Assembly (NCBI GenBank): GCA_947175845.1
Contig: CAMWOK010000064.1
Span: forward strand, 1-12,080
Length of the DNA stretch: 12,080 bases
Direction of reading: 5' to 3'
DNA from: an uncultured Lachnospiraceae bacterium
Lineage (GTDB): Bacteria; Bacillota; Clostridia; Lachnospirales; Lachnospiraceae
Shown here: piece by piece, positions 6,379 to 12,080 of the stretch
How positions within the stretch are numbered: position 1 is the stretch's first letter
Layout: every line of letters starts with the position of its first letter
Notes under the pieces: generated by a model
What the model was told of the DNA's origin: nothing
The model's input: the letters and a program-made list of their open reading frames with translations, nothing else
The model's database searches: none
Translations under genes and position numbers: made by a program

Positions 6379-8406
6379 ATGAAATTTCTGGCAAATCTCA
6401 AACTCGCCACTCGTATCAGCATTCTCACCACTATCATCACGTTCTCGGGACTGCTGCTGCTCTGGTTTATCGTGTCCGGCCGCGTCGCCTCCATGGTGGA
6501 AGGCAACATCACCAATCAGATGACCGACGCCGTGGAATCCCGGGCATCCATCATCAACGACTATGTGACTTCCGCGGAGGAATACATGACCGCCTTTGCA
6601 CTTGGCAGCGAGGTTCATGAACTCCTCGAAAATCCAGACAGCCCTGCGCTGCTGTCGACAGCCCAGAAGTACACCGAAGATTTTGCTGCAGTCAAGGGCA
6701 TCTTCGAGGGCCTGTATATCGCCACGCCCTCCACCTATGTGCTGACACACACCTCGCCGCAGGCGATCGGCATCACCACGCGAAGCGGCGATTCTCTGGA
6801 CGAATTTCACAATACAATTCTGGCTCAGCCGCAGCTGACCAATCTGGGCATCATGAAATCTCCGGGAACCGGAAGCATGATTCTCTCCATGTACTATCCC
6901 ATCTTTGACGGGGAGGACTGTCTTGGATATGTCGGCGCAGGCGTCTACGCCAGCCAGCTGATGGACGCCCTGCTCAACCTGAATATCGAGGGGCTTCCAA
7001 ACAGCGAATATGTATTCCTGAACGTCGAAACGGGAATGTACTTATATCACGAGGACGAATCTTACCTCAACACACAGACAGCCGACCAGGGCTATCAGGA
7101 AATCCTGCGCCGCATCAAAGCGGACGGCAGCACGCAGGCAGGCACTTACTCCTACGTGGATGAAAGCGGCATCGAACAGCTGGTTGTCTACAAGTACCTC
7201 AAAGACCGCAACTGGGTGTTTATGGTGCGCGACGACGCTGCGGAGGTCTACCAGGAAGTGGAGACTATCCGGTCCACCGTGGGGATTCTGTGCGCAAGCG
7301 TGGGCGTGTTCGTCGTCCTTGTGACACTGTTCATCCTGTTTCTGGAAGGCAGGGAACTCATGGTCATGGAACATGCCATCGAGCGCCTCGGCAGGCTGGA
7401 ATTGTCCGCCGATCAGGAACTGACCGCCTTTTACGGCAGGAAGGACGAGATTGGCCTGATTGCACAGACGATTCACCATGTCTGCAGCTGTCTGCGCAAG
7501 ACGATCGACGACATCGGACGAATCCTGGGCGAGATGGCGGACGGCAACATTGCCGTCGACGTCTCCATGAACGAGCCTTACTATATTGGGGATTTCCGGG
7601 TTCTGGCAGAGAGCCTCAAGAGTATCCGCACCCATCTCACGGACGTGATGCGCGATATCACGCAGATTGCAAAGAAGGTAAACAACGGCGCAAACCAGGT
7701 ATCGGAGGGCGCGCAGTCTCTCTCGCACGGAACCGCACAGCAGAAGGAATCCATAGACGGGCTCGTCTCAAACATCACGGACATCACCGAGCAGATTCAA
7801 AACAGCAGCGTCCGCTGCAGCAATGCCAGCGAGCTGGTCACGCGCGCGACCGGATATGCGGCTGAGGCAGATACCAAGATGGAGCAGCTCATCACTGCCA
7901 CGAGAAATCTTGACGAGTCCTCGACCCAAATCAGCAGTATCTCAAAGACAATCGAGGATATCGCGTTCCAGACAAATATCCTCGCGCTGAACGCTTCCAT
8001 TGAAGCTGCCCGCGCGGGCACCGCCGGCAGAGGCTTCGCCGTCGTGTCGGACGAGGTGCGCAGCCTCGCCGCAAAATCCGCCGAGGCCGCACAGGGCACC
8101 AGCACCCTGATTGACCGCTCCCTCCACGACGTGAAGACGGGCACTGAGTCCACCAACCTTGCCATCTCGGCAATGCAGGTTATCAGCGAGTGCATCCAGT
8201 CCATCAAGACATTGATGGATGAGATCGCAAGCGCCAGTGTCCAGCAGGCGGAAATGATTGTCTCTGTGGAGAACAGAATCAAGGAGGTCTCGCATGTCAT
8301 CCAGGCCAACTCCGACGCTGCAGAGGAGAGCGCTGCCATCTCCAACGAACTGTCCGAGCAGTCCGAGACGCTCAACCGCCTGATCAGCCAGTTCCGCATC
8401 AAGTAG
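6379..8406 (+). CDS. Methyl-accepting chemotaxis protein (dCache-type chemoreceptor)
   Basis: This 675-residue transmembrane chemoreceptor would sense an extracellular ligand and control the CheA kinase through CheW. TM1 covers about residues 13-33. An extracellular dCache-like region (36-298) includes YYPIFDGEDCLGYVGAGVYAS (172-192), and TM2 is about 301-323. Two HAMP-like stretches follow (about 324-375 and 380-430), then a long coiled-coil signalling domain. The conserved hairpin tip, DIAFQTNILALNASIEAARA, starts at residue 527 and continues to RGFAVVSDEVRSLA (551-564). The C-terminus, QFRIK, lacks a CheR-binding pentapeptide. The start follows AGGGGG (about 6367-6372). The ligand cannot be predicted. 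No che or flagellar genes are in the window, so this is an orphan receptor gene. Confidence 0.95.
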   Translation: MKFLANLKLATRISILTTIITFSGLLLLWFIVSGRVASMVEGNITNQMTDAVESRASIINDYVTSAEEYMTAFALGSEVHELLENPDSPALLSTAQKYTEDFAAVKGIFEGLYIATPSTYVLTHTSPQAIGITTRSGDSLDEFHNTILAQPQLTNLGIMKSPGTGSMILSMYYPIFDGEDCLGYVGAGVYASQLMDALLNLNIEGLPNSEYVFLNVETGMYLYHEDESYLNTQTADQGYQEILRRIKADGSTQAGTYSYVDESGIEQLVVYKYLKDRNWVFMVRDDAAEVYQEVETIRSTVGILCASVGVFVVLVTLFILFLEGRELMVMEHAIERLGRLELSADQELTAFYGRKDEIGLIAQTIHHVCSCLRKTIDDIGRILGEMADGNIAVDVSMNEPYYIGDFRVLAESLKSIRTHLTDVMRDITQIAKKVNNGANQVSEGAQSLSHGTAQQKESIDGLVSNITDITEQIQNSSVRCSNASELVTRATGYAAEADTKMEQLITATRNLDESSTQISSISKTIEDIAFQTNILALNASIEAARAGTAGRGFAVVSDEVRSLAAKSAEAAQGTSTLIDRSLHDVKTGTESTNLAISAMQVISECIQSIKTLMDEIASASVQQAEMIVSVENRIKEVSHVIQANSDAAEESAAISNELSEQSETLNRLISQFRIK

Positions 8407-8408
8407 AC

Positions 8409-8445
8409 GAGACCGCAGATGCCAAGCCGGCATCTGCGGTCTTCC
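8409..8445 (+). terminator. Rho-independent terminator after the chemoreceptor gene
   Basis: A 13-bp perfect stem (8411-8423 with 8429-8441) with a 5-base loop begins three bases after the chemoreceptor stop codon; A8410/T8442 can extend it. A moderately T-rich tail (TTCCCGTTCTC) follows. It lies between two convergent genes. The flank on the other strand is less T-rich, so termination is probably stronger for the chemoreceptor. Confidence 0.8.
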
Positions 8446-8450
8446 CGTTC

Positions 8451-9926
8451 TCATTCAAGCATATTTTCAAGCGTCCTGGCGATGTACGTGACAGGGCCCG
8501 CGTACACGCCGAGCGCTTTCCCTGCTGCTGTCAGCTCCTCATATATCCTGCCAAGATTTCTGTTGATCTGCACGGCGTCTGTACCGCTTGCCGCATGGTC
8601 CGCAAGGCGGATTGTCCCGGCAAGCTCCTTGCAGATTCTGTCAAAAGCGCTCCGCTGTCCCTCGTCGAGCAGATGCGCATCATCGAGCTTCTGCACCTCA
8701 CCCTTTAGATAAAACCGCAAAATACCTGCCTGAAAACACCGATCCGCGCACTTTTTGGACACAGCCCGCGCACTGTCTTCCTGTTCTGCTCCCCTCTGCA
8801 GCACATCACAGGAGAGGCTTTGGAAAAATGCGATGGTCTCTGTAAGCTGGCTCTTCAGCGCCGCGATGTCGTCGGCAAGCGCCCTGTAAGAAGGGCAGCG
8901 CAGTGCGTCCGCGTCCGCAGCAAAAGCGGCAATGTTCAGCCGAAAGAGCGCATCTTCAAGCACGCGAAGCGTGATCTGCTCAAGCGGCAGTTCCGACAGC
9001 GCTTTCATGATATCCGTGATTTCCTCCGCAATATACGGGCTTGCATTGTCTGAGCTGACTGCGTTTGCCCGCTCTAGTGTTTTTCGAATATGCTCGTCTG
9101 CCGTCGTCCGCATATCTGCAAATATCAGCGCGGACAGCTCCGCAAAAAATTCCACGATCTTCTCCGTCTTGATGCGGGCACTCTGCGCAAGCTGTTCATA
9201 CAGGCCGCAGATGGGCGCAAACGCCGCGCGGTGATCCGCCTTCGCTCTCGCGGCCATCAGTCCCGCCTCAAATGCCATGACATTGAACCAGAACGCGGCA
9301 TCCTCAACTGCCTTTATCAAAACAAAACGTGCAGATATCGCGTCAGGCTGCTGCGCGATGGCGGTGATGCGCCTCAACGTCTCCGCCAGCCCTTGCGCCA
9401 CAGCGTCCGTCCGCTGCGCCATGTGTTCCCAGTAGGACTCATAACCCGCTTCGCACTGCGCGTCCGTCATCCTGCCAGCCCGCGCACAGTCCGCGGTCTC
9501 CTGTGCCTGCACAATCAGCGCGTTCAGTTCCCGAAGCATCTCATCCGTGGTTTTTGAATACATCATAATCCTTCTCTCCTTTGGCAAAATCGGGGAGGAC
9601 ACCGCACCGTGATACCTGCGGTATTCCGCCGGGGTAATTCCCATGTGCGCGCGAAAACTGCGCGTAAAACCCTCGTGGGAATCATAGCCGTACCGCAGTG
9701 CAATTTCCAGAATGGTGACATCCGGCCTAGCGGCAAGCTCCTCTGCCGCGAGCGTTATGCGCCGCCTTGCGACATACCGCATCACACTGTCGCCCACAGC
9801 CTCCCGAAAGATGCGCTGGTAATGGTACTTGGACAGATGAATGCTGTCTGCCAGCGCCGCCACAGTCAGCTTCTCCTGAATCCGCTCCTCGATCAGCGCA
9901 ATCGATCGAAACACTGGATTGTCCAT
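8451..9926 (-). CDS. AraC-type DNA-binding domain fused to a helical domain with chemoreceptor-like repeats
   Basis: The protein has 491 residues. Residues 5-106 are an AraC/XylS-type DNA-binding domain with two HTH motifs: LTVAALADSIHLSKYHYQRI (20-39) and ILEIALRYGYDSHEGFTRSF (72-91), the latter followed by ITPAEYRR. It is therefore probably a transcription regulator. The rest (about 121-491) is almost all helical and is not a known ligand domain to my eye. It holds two stretches resembling the chemoreceptor signalling hairpin: FNVMAFEAGLMAARA (214-228, preceded by VEDAAFW and followed by FAP and LAQSA) and a weaker LEDALFRLNIAAFAADADAL (323-342). Compare TNILALNASIEAARA in the neighbouring receptor. 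The GRGF segment of the true tip is not kept. The start at 9926 follows GGAGG with an 8-base spacing. A strong internal start exists at residue 121 (9566). No clear promoter was found; it is divergent from the HTH-methyltransferase gene. Confidence 0.85.
   Translation of the reverse strand: MDNPVFRSIALIEERIQEKLTVAALADSIHLSKYHYQRIFREAVGDSVMRYVARRRITLAAEELAARPDVTILEIALRYGYDSHEGFTRSFRAHMGITPAEYRRYHGAVSSPILPKERRIMMYSKTTDEMLRELNALIVQAQETADCARAGRMTDAQCEAGYESYWEHMAQRTDAVAQGLAETLRRITAIAQQPDAISARFVLIKAVEDAAFWFNVMAFEAGLMAARAKADHRAAFAPICGLYEQLAQSARIKTEKIVEFFAELSALIFADMRTTADEHIRKTLERANAVSSDNASPYIAEEITDIMKALSELPLEQITLRVLEDALFRLNIAAFAADADALRCPSYRALADDIAALKSQLTETIAFFQSLSCDVLQRGAEQEDSARAVSKKCADRCFQAGILRFYLKGEVQKLDDAHLLDEGQRSAFDRICKELAGTIRLADHAASGTDAVQINRNLGRIYEELTAAGKALGVYAGPVTYIARTLENMLE
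9561..9582 (-). promoter_or_regulatory. Internal Shine-Dalgarno and start codons within the AraC-type gene
   Basis: On the minus strand AAAGGAGAGAAGGATT is followed by ATGATG (9566-9561), in frame with the AraC-type protein at residues 121-122, exactly at the junction between the DNA-binding and helical regions. Initiation here would give a separate 371-residue helical protein (8451-9566). This resembles an intergenic region retained after fusion of two genes, or a true dual-product gene. Confidence 0.5.
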
Positions 9927-9956
9927 GCGGTGCACCTCCTTTCGTGCAGCATTGTC

Positions 9957-9972
9957 TTGATTCAGCAATCAA
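9957..9972. repeat. 16-bp inverted repeat upstream of the AraC-type gene
   Basis: TTGATT (9957-9962) and AATCAA (9967-9972) flank four bases, about 30 bp upstream of the AraC-type start codon. It could be an operator, for example for autoregulation, or a small mRNA hairpin. The short arms could also arise by chance. Confidence 0.3.
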
Positions 9973-10097
9973 ACAACGCTGTACTGTTATCGTTTCCACC
10001 CTCAGGATACCGCAGAAAACGCAAAGTTTCTTGACCAAAGATGCTGTGTTTCCCACGCCTTTCAACCGTCGGTTTACCCCTCTCAAAAACCCTTCGC

Positions 10098-10126
10098 TTG
10101 TGGATTCCCCATTTTTCCGATATGAT
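10098..10126 (+). promoter_or_regulatory. Candidate promoter of the HTH-methyltransferase gene
   Basis: TTGTGG (10098-10103) is 17 bp before TATGAT (10121-10126). Transcription would start near 10133, leaving a leader of about 130 bases. The rest of the 336-bp gap between the AraC-type gene and this one (9927-10262) shows no further gene; weak AT-rich boxes facing the AraC gene were not convincing. Confidence 0.5.
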
Positions 10127-10262
10127 AAAGTACACAGCCGGCTGCGATAACTGTACATCAAAACTATGCAAAAACACAGCGAGGGTGACGGCACCTGGCG
10201 GCGCGCAGACAGGCCAATGTGTCGGCTCAATCTTATTCGCTGTGATGAAATGGAGGATCACT

Positions 10263-11243
10263 ATGGAAATTCAAATAGGGAAAAACATCCGGTCGCTGCG
10301 GTGCCGGCGGCTGGTCAGTCAGGAAGATCTGGCGCAGACTATGGGCGTCACCGTGCAGGCGATCAGCAAATGGGAGACCGGAAAGGCCAATCCCGACTTA
10401 CAGCTGCTGCCAAAGCTCGCGGAATACTTCGGCGTGACCATAGACAGCCTGTTTGCCGCAGATGCAGCAGACGAAGCGTTTTACAGCGTTTCAGCACATG
10501 CGCTGGAACAAAATTCCAGCTGGTGGGCAGGCATTTCCGAAGCCGACATGACGACGACTGCACTGCCCAACTACGCCTTTTTTACGCCCACGGAGGACAC
10601 ACTCTGCCTGCTGGGCGACGTGCGCGGAAAAACGGTGCTCGAGCTTGCGTGCGGCGGCGGGGAATCGCTCGTCTGGATGAACCGCAGGGGCGCGAAGGAA
10701 TTGTGGGGGCTTGACATCTCCGCGGCGCAGATCCGGCGCGCGGGAAAACTGCTAAAAGACAACAACATTGCGGCAAATCTGTTTGTCTCCCCCATGGAAC
10801 TCAATCCCGGCCTGCCGCACGGTCATTTTGATTTGGTGTACTCCATCTATGGAATTGGCTGGGCCATGAGTCTTGAAAACACCATCCTCCACATCGCGGA
10901 GTACCTCAAACCCGGCGGCAGACTGGTGTTTTCGTGGGACAATCCGCTGATGCAGTGCATCGCGTCAAAAGGCGGACAGCATGTCCTCTCGCGCTCCTAC
11001 GTTAAGGAGGAGGATATTGTGTTTGTCAACCAGGCTAATGAGCCGCCGCTTTGTCTGCACAACCGGAAACTGTCGGCCTATCTCAACTGCCTTGCAGACC
11101 ATGGATTCTTTATTGAGCAGGTCGTCGAGGAGTCGGCGTACAACGAAAATGAGGCAGATGTCTTCGAGGAGGGAAAACTGTACTCCGCCGCAAGAGCCCG
11201 GCTTGTGAATCCCGCCTTTATCGTCAGGGCAAGAAAACTTTAA
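10263..11243 (+). CDS. XRE-type HTH protein fused to a SAM-dependent methyltransferase
   Basis: The protein has 326 residues. The N-terminus (about 5-62) is a Cro/XRE-type HTH: IRSLRCRRLVSQEDLAQTMG, then VTVQAISKWETGKANPDL and LAEYFGVTIDSLF. A class I S-adenosylmethionine-dependent methyltransferase domain follows, with motif I VLELACGGG (125-133), the acidic GLDIS (149-153), FDLVYSIYGIGW (189-200) and YLKPGGRLVFSW (214-225). The methyl acceptor is not apparent; small-molecule methyltransferases share this fold. Joining HTH and methyltransferase suggests a DNA-bound or self-regulating enzyme. The start is set by GGAGG (10252-10256), six bases before ATG. The in-frame ORF is open further upstream to 10041, but that part has no comparable ribosome site and lies over the promoter. 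It converges on the DUF1801-like gene. Confidence 0.88.
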   Translation: MEIQIGKNIRSLRCRRLVSQEDLAQTMGVTVQAISKWETGKANPDLQLLPKLAEYFGVTIDSLFAADAADEAFYSVSAHALEQNSSWWAGISEADMTTTALPNYAFFTPTEDTLCLLGDVRGKTVLELACGGGESLVWMNRRGAKELWGLDISAAQIRRAGKLLKDNNIAANLFVSPMELNPGLPHGHFDLVYSIYGIGWAMSLENTILHIAEYLKPGGRLVFSWDNPLMQCIASKGGQHVLSRSYVKEEDIVFVNQANEPPLCLHNRKLSAYLNCLADHGFFIEQVVEESAYNENEADVFEEGKLYSAARARLVNPAFIVRARKL

Positions 11244-11277
11244 ATCCGAAAACTTTAAATCCAAAAGCTTTAAATCT
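11233..11277. repeat. Three tandem 15-bp repeats spanning two convergent stop codons
   Basis: GAAAACTTTAAATCC occurs at 11233-11247 and identically at 11248-11262. A third copy at 11263-11277 differs at three positions. The first copy includes the C-terminal RKL and stop of the methyltransferase gene; the next two repeat the same -KL-stop pattern in that frame. The TTTAAA in the third copy gives the stop codon (11272-11270) of the convergent gene. No GC-rich terminator hairpin is visible between the genes. Confidence 0.85.
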
Positions 11278-11671
11278 GATTTCTGCACCACTGCGCGATC
11301 TCCGCAATCAGCGCAATCGGAAGCGGCCTGCTGTAGGGGAACTGTATCGCACCCTTGCTAGTCTTGTACTCCTGCAGCCGGTCCGCAAACACTGCCACAG
11401 CATCCGGTCCTGGATACAGACCGACGTGCTTTCTGGCCGCCGCAAAGTGTATGAGATTGCGCTTTTTCCAGAATGTCGGCATACTCCACGATATCTTCTC
11501 CTGCGCGTCTGGCAGTGCAGTTTGGAGCGCGGCGTAGATCTCACGCAGCGCAGGCTGCGCTTCCTCGGGCTGCCGGCAGATATACTCCTCGATTGTCTTT
11601 GGCGCCTCGCCGCAGAAATGTTCCTGATTTTCATTTTTGAATGTCCGTCCACATTTGGGGCACTTCCACAT
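11270..11671 (-). CDS. DUF1801-like (YdhG-type) protein with N-terminal zinc-ribbon-like motif
   Basis: This is a 133-residue cytoplasmic protein. The N-terminus has a metal-site pattern, C4-x2-C7 then H18 and C20 (CPKCGRTFKNENQEHFCG). The rest resembles DUF1801/YdhG-like small alpha/beta proteins: TIEEYICRQPEEAQPALREIYAALQ, then ISWSMPTFWKKRNLIHFAA and HVGLYPG, with a final GAIQFPYSRPLP. The biochemical role of the family is not settled; some members are annotated as iron chaperones by similarity to frataxin-like folds. The start ATG at 11671 has GGAGG 8 bases upstream; a GTG three codons earlier is less likely because it overlaps that Shine-Dalgarno. It lies 5 bases after the DUF2200 gene, whose last codons supply its ribosome binding site, so the two are probably cotranscribed and coupled. 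Confidence 0.8.
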   Translation of the reverse strand: MWKCPKCGRTFKNENQEHFCGEAPKTIEEYICRQPEEAQPALREIYAALQTALPDAQEKISWSMPTFWKKRNLIHFAAARKHVGLYPGPDAVAVFADRLQEYKTSKGAIQFPYSRPLPIALIAEIAQWCRNQI

Positions 11672-11676
11672 ACGAT

Positions 11677-12027
11677 TCACCTCCGCAATATTTTTTCCAT
11701 CGCTTTTCCTTTTGCCAGCTCGTCAATCAATTTGTCCAGATAGCGGATCTCCTGCATCAGCGGCTCCGCTATCTCCTCGACGCTGACGCCGCAGACTTTT
11801 CCCCGGATAAGCTTTCTGTCCGGGTTTAACTGCGGTGCGTTTCGGAAAAAATCCCCGTAGGCGACCGCGCTCTTTGCAGCCTCGCCGACTTCCTCCTCTG
11901 TGTAGCCGGTCAGCCAGCAGATAATCTGATCCACCTCCGCCCTTGTCCGCCCTTTTTTCTCCGCCTTGGCCACCAGCAGCGGGTAGACCCTGCCAAACTG
12001 CATGGCGTAAACTTTTTCGTTGTCCAT
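11677..12027 (-). CDS. DUF2200 family protein
   Basis: This 116-residue small soluble protein closely resembles DUF2200 family members as I remember them: N-terminal KVYAMQFGRVYPLLVAKAEK, then RTRAEVDQIICWLTGY, a central FFRNAPQLNPDRKLIRGKVC and a C-terminal PLMQEIRYLDKLIDELAKGK. Function is unknown for the family. The ATG at 12027 follows AAAGGAGA seven bases earlier. Translation could in theory begin farther upstream, at about 12075, but those extra residues look non-conserved and the Shine-Dalgarno favours 12027. First gene of a two-gene unit with the DUF1801-like gene. Confidence 0.85.
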   Translation of the reverse strand: MDNEKVYAMQFGRVYPLLVAKAEKKGRTRAEVDQIICWLTGYTEEEVGEAAKSAVAYGDFFRNAPQLNPDRKLIRGKVCGVSVEEIAEPLMQEIRYLDKLIDELAKGKAMEKILRR

Positions 12028-12050
12028 GTCTGTTCTCCTTTTGATGGTTT

Positions 12051-12074
12051 TGGTCACTGTAGCGCGCGTGACCA
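12051..12074. repeat. Inverted repeat upstream of the DUF2200 operon
   Basis: TGGTCAC (12051-12057) and GTGACCA (12068-12074) are perfect 7-bp inverted copies around a 10-bp spacer, 24 bp upstream of the DUF2200 start codon. This position suits an operator or the base of a 5'-UTR stem. The promoter probably lies beyond the window edge. Confidence 0.45.
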
Positions 12075-12080
12075 TACTAA

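Noticed and set aside
7042..7728. A 228-codon minus-strand frame inside the chemoreceptor gene.
   Set aside because: It is a shadow of a GC-rich coding region; the + strand product is a clear chemoreceptor.
10041..10262. Extension of the HTH-methyltransferase by 74 residues to an upstream ATG at 10041.
   Set aside because: The extension covers the likely promoter, looks non-conserved and lacks a Shine-Dalgarno, while GGAGG precedes the ATG at 10263.

Overview
The window looks like a piece of a Bacillota (Firmicutes) chromosome, most likely a gut-type Clostridia such as a Lachnospiraceae or Oscillospiraceae relative. The evidence is strong AGGAGG-type ribosome binding sites before nearly every gene, moderately high GC, a chemoreceptor with no C-terminal CheR pentapeptide, an FtsX-type ABC permease with two FtsX domains, and small DUF2200 and DUF1801-like proteins of clostridial type. 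No rRNA, tRNA, CRISPR array, integrase or transposase is visible. The species cannot be named from the sequence alone.

Layout from left to right. Positions 1-106 are a large imperfect palindrome that probably continues off the left edge. An aldo/keto reductase with a C-terminal two-cluster ferredoxin-like region follows (206-1348, +). It converges on a large FtsX-type ABC permease (1397-3988, -). Upstream of the permease is a likely response-regulator operator of 11-bp direct repeats, and beyond that the last ~21 codons of an ABC ATPase gene whose body is missing. Next, on the + strand, are a promoter, a possible 25-residue leader peptide, a 661-residue lipoprotein with three Asp-rich D-x-x-x-D-G loops and an internal duplication, and a dCache-type chemoreceptor (6379-8406) with its own promoter. 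A strong hairpin terminator separates the chemoreceptor from a convergent 491-residue protein (8451-9926, -). That protein joins an AraC-type DNA-binding domain to a helical region carrying two degenerate chemoreceptor-like motifs. Divergent from it is an HTH-methyltransferase fusion (10263-11243, +). This converges on a two-gene operon (DUF2200 then DUF1801-like, 12027 to 11270, -), and the stop codons lie in a tandem 15-bp repeat.

These are mostly independent short transcription units, several of them sensory or regulatory (chemoreceptor, AraC-type regulator, HTH-methyltransferase, operator-controlled permease). I see no single multi-gene pathway. The strongest leads are the AraC protein with chemoreceptor-like repeats, which also has an in-frame internal start with its own Shine-Dalgarno sequence; the decayed ATPase next to a regulated permease; and the duplicated lipoprotein with a possible overlapping leader peptide. 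All functions are inferred from motifs recognised by eye.
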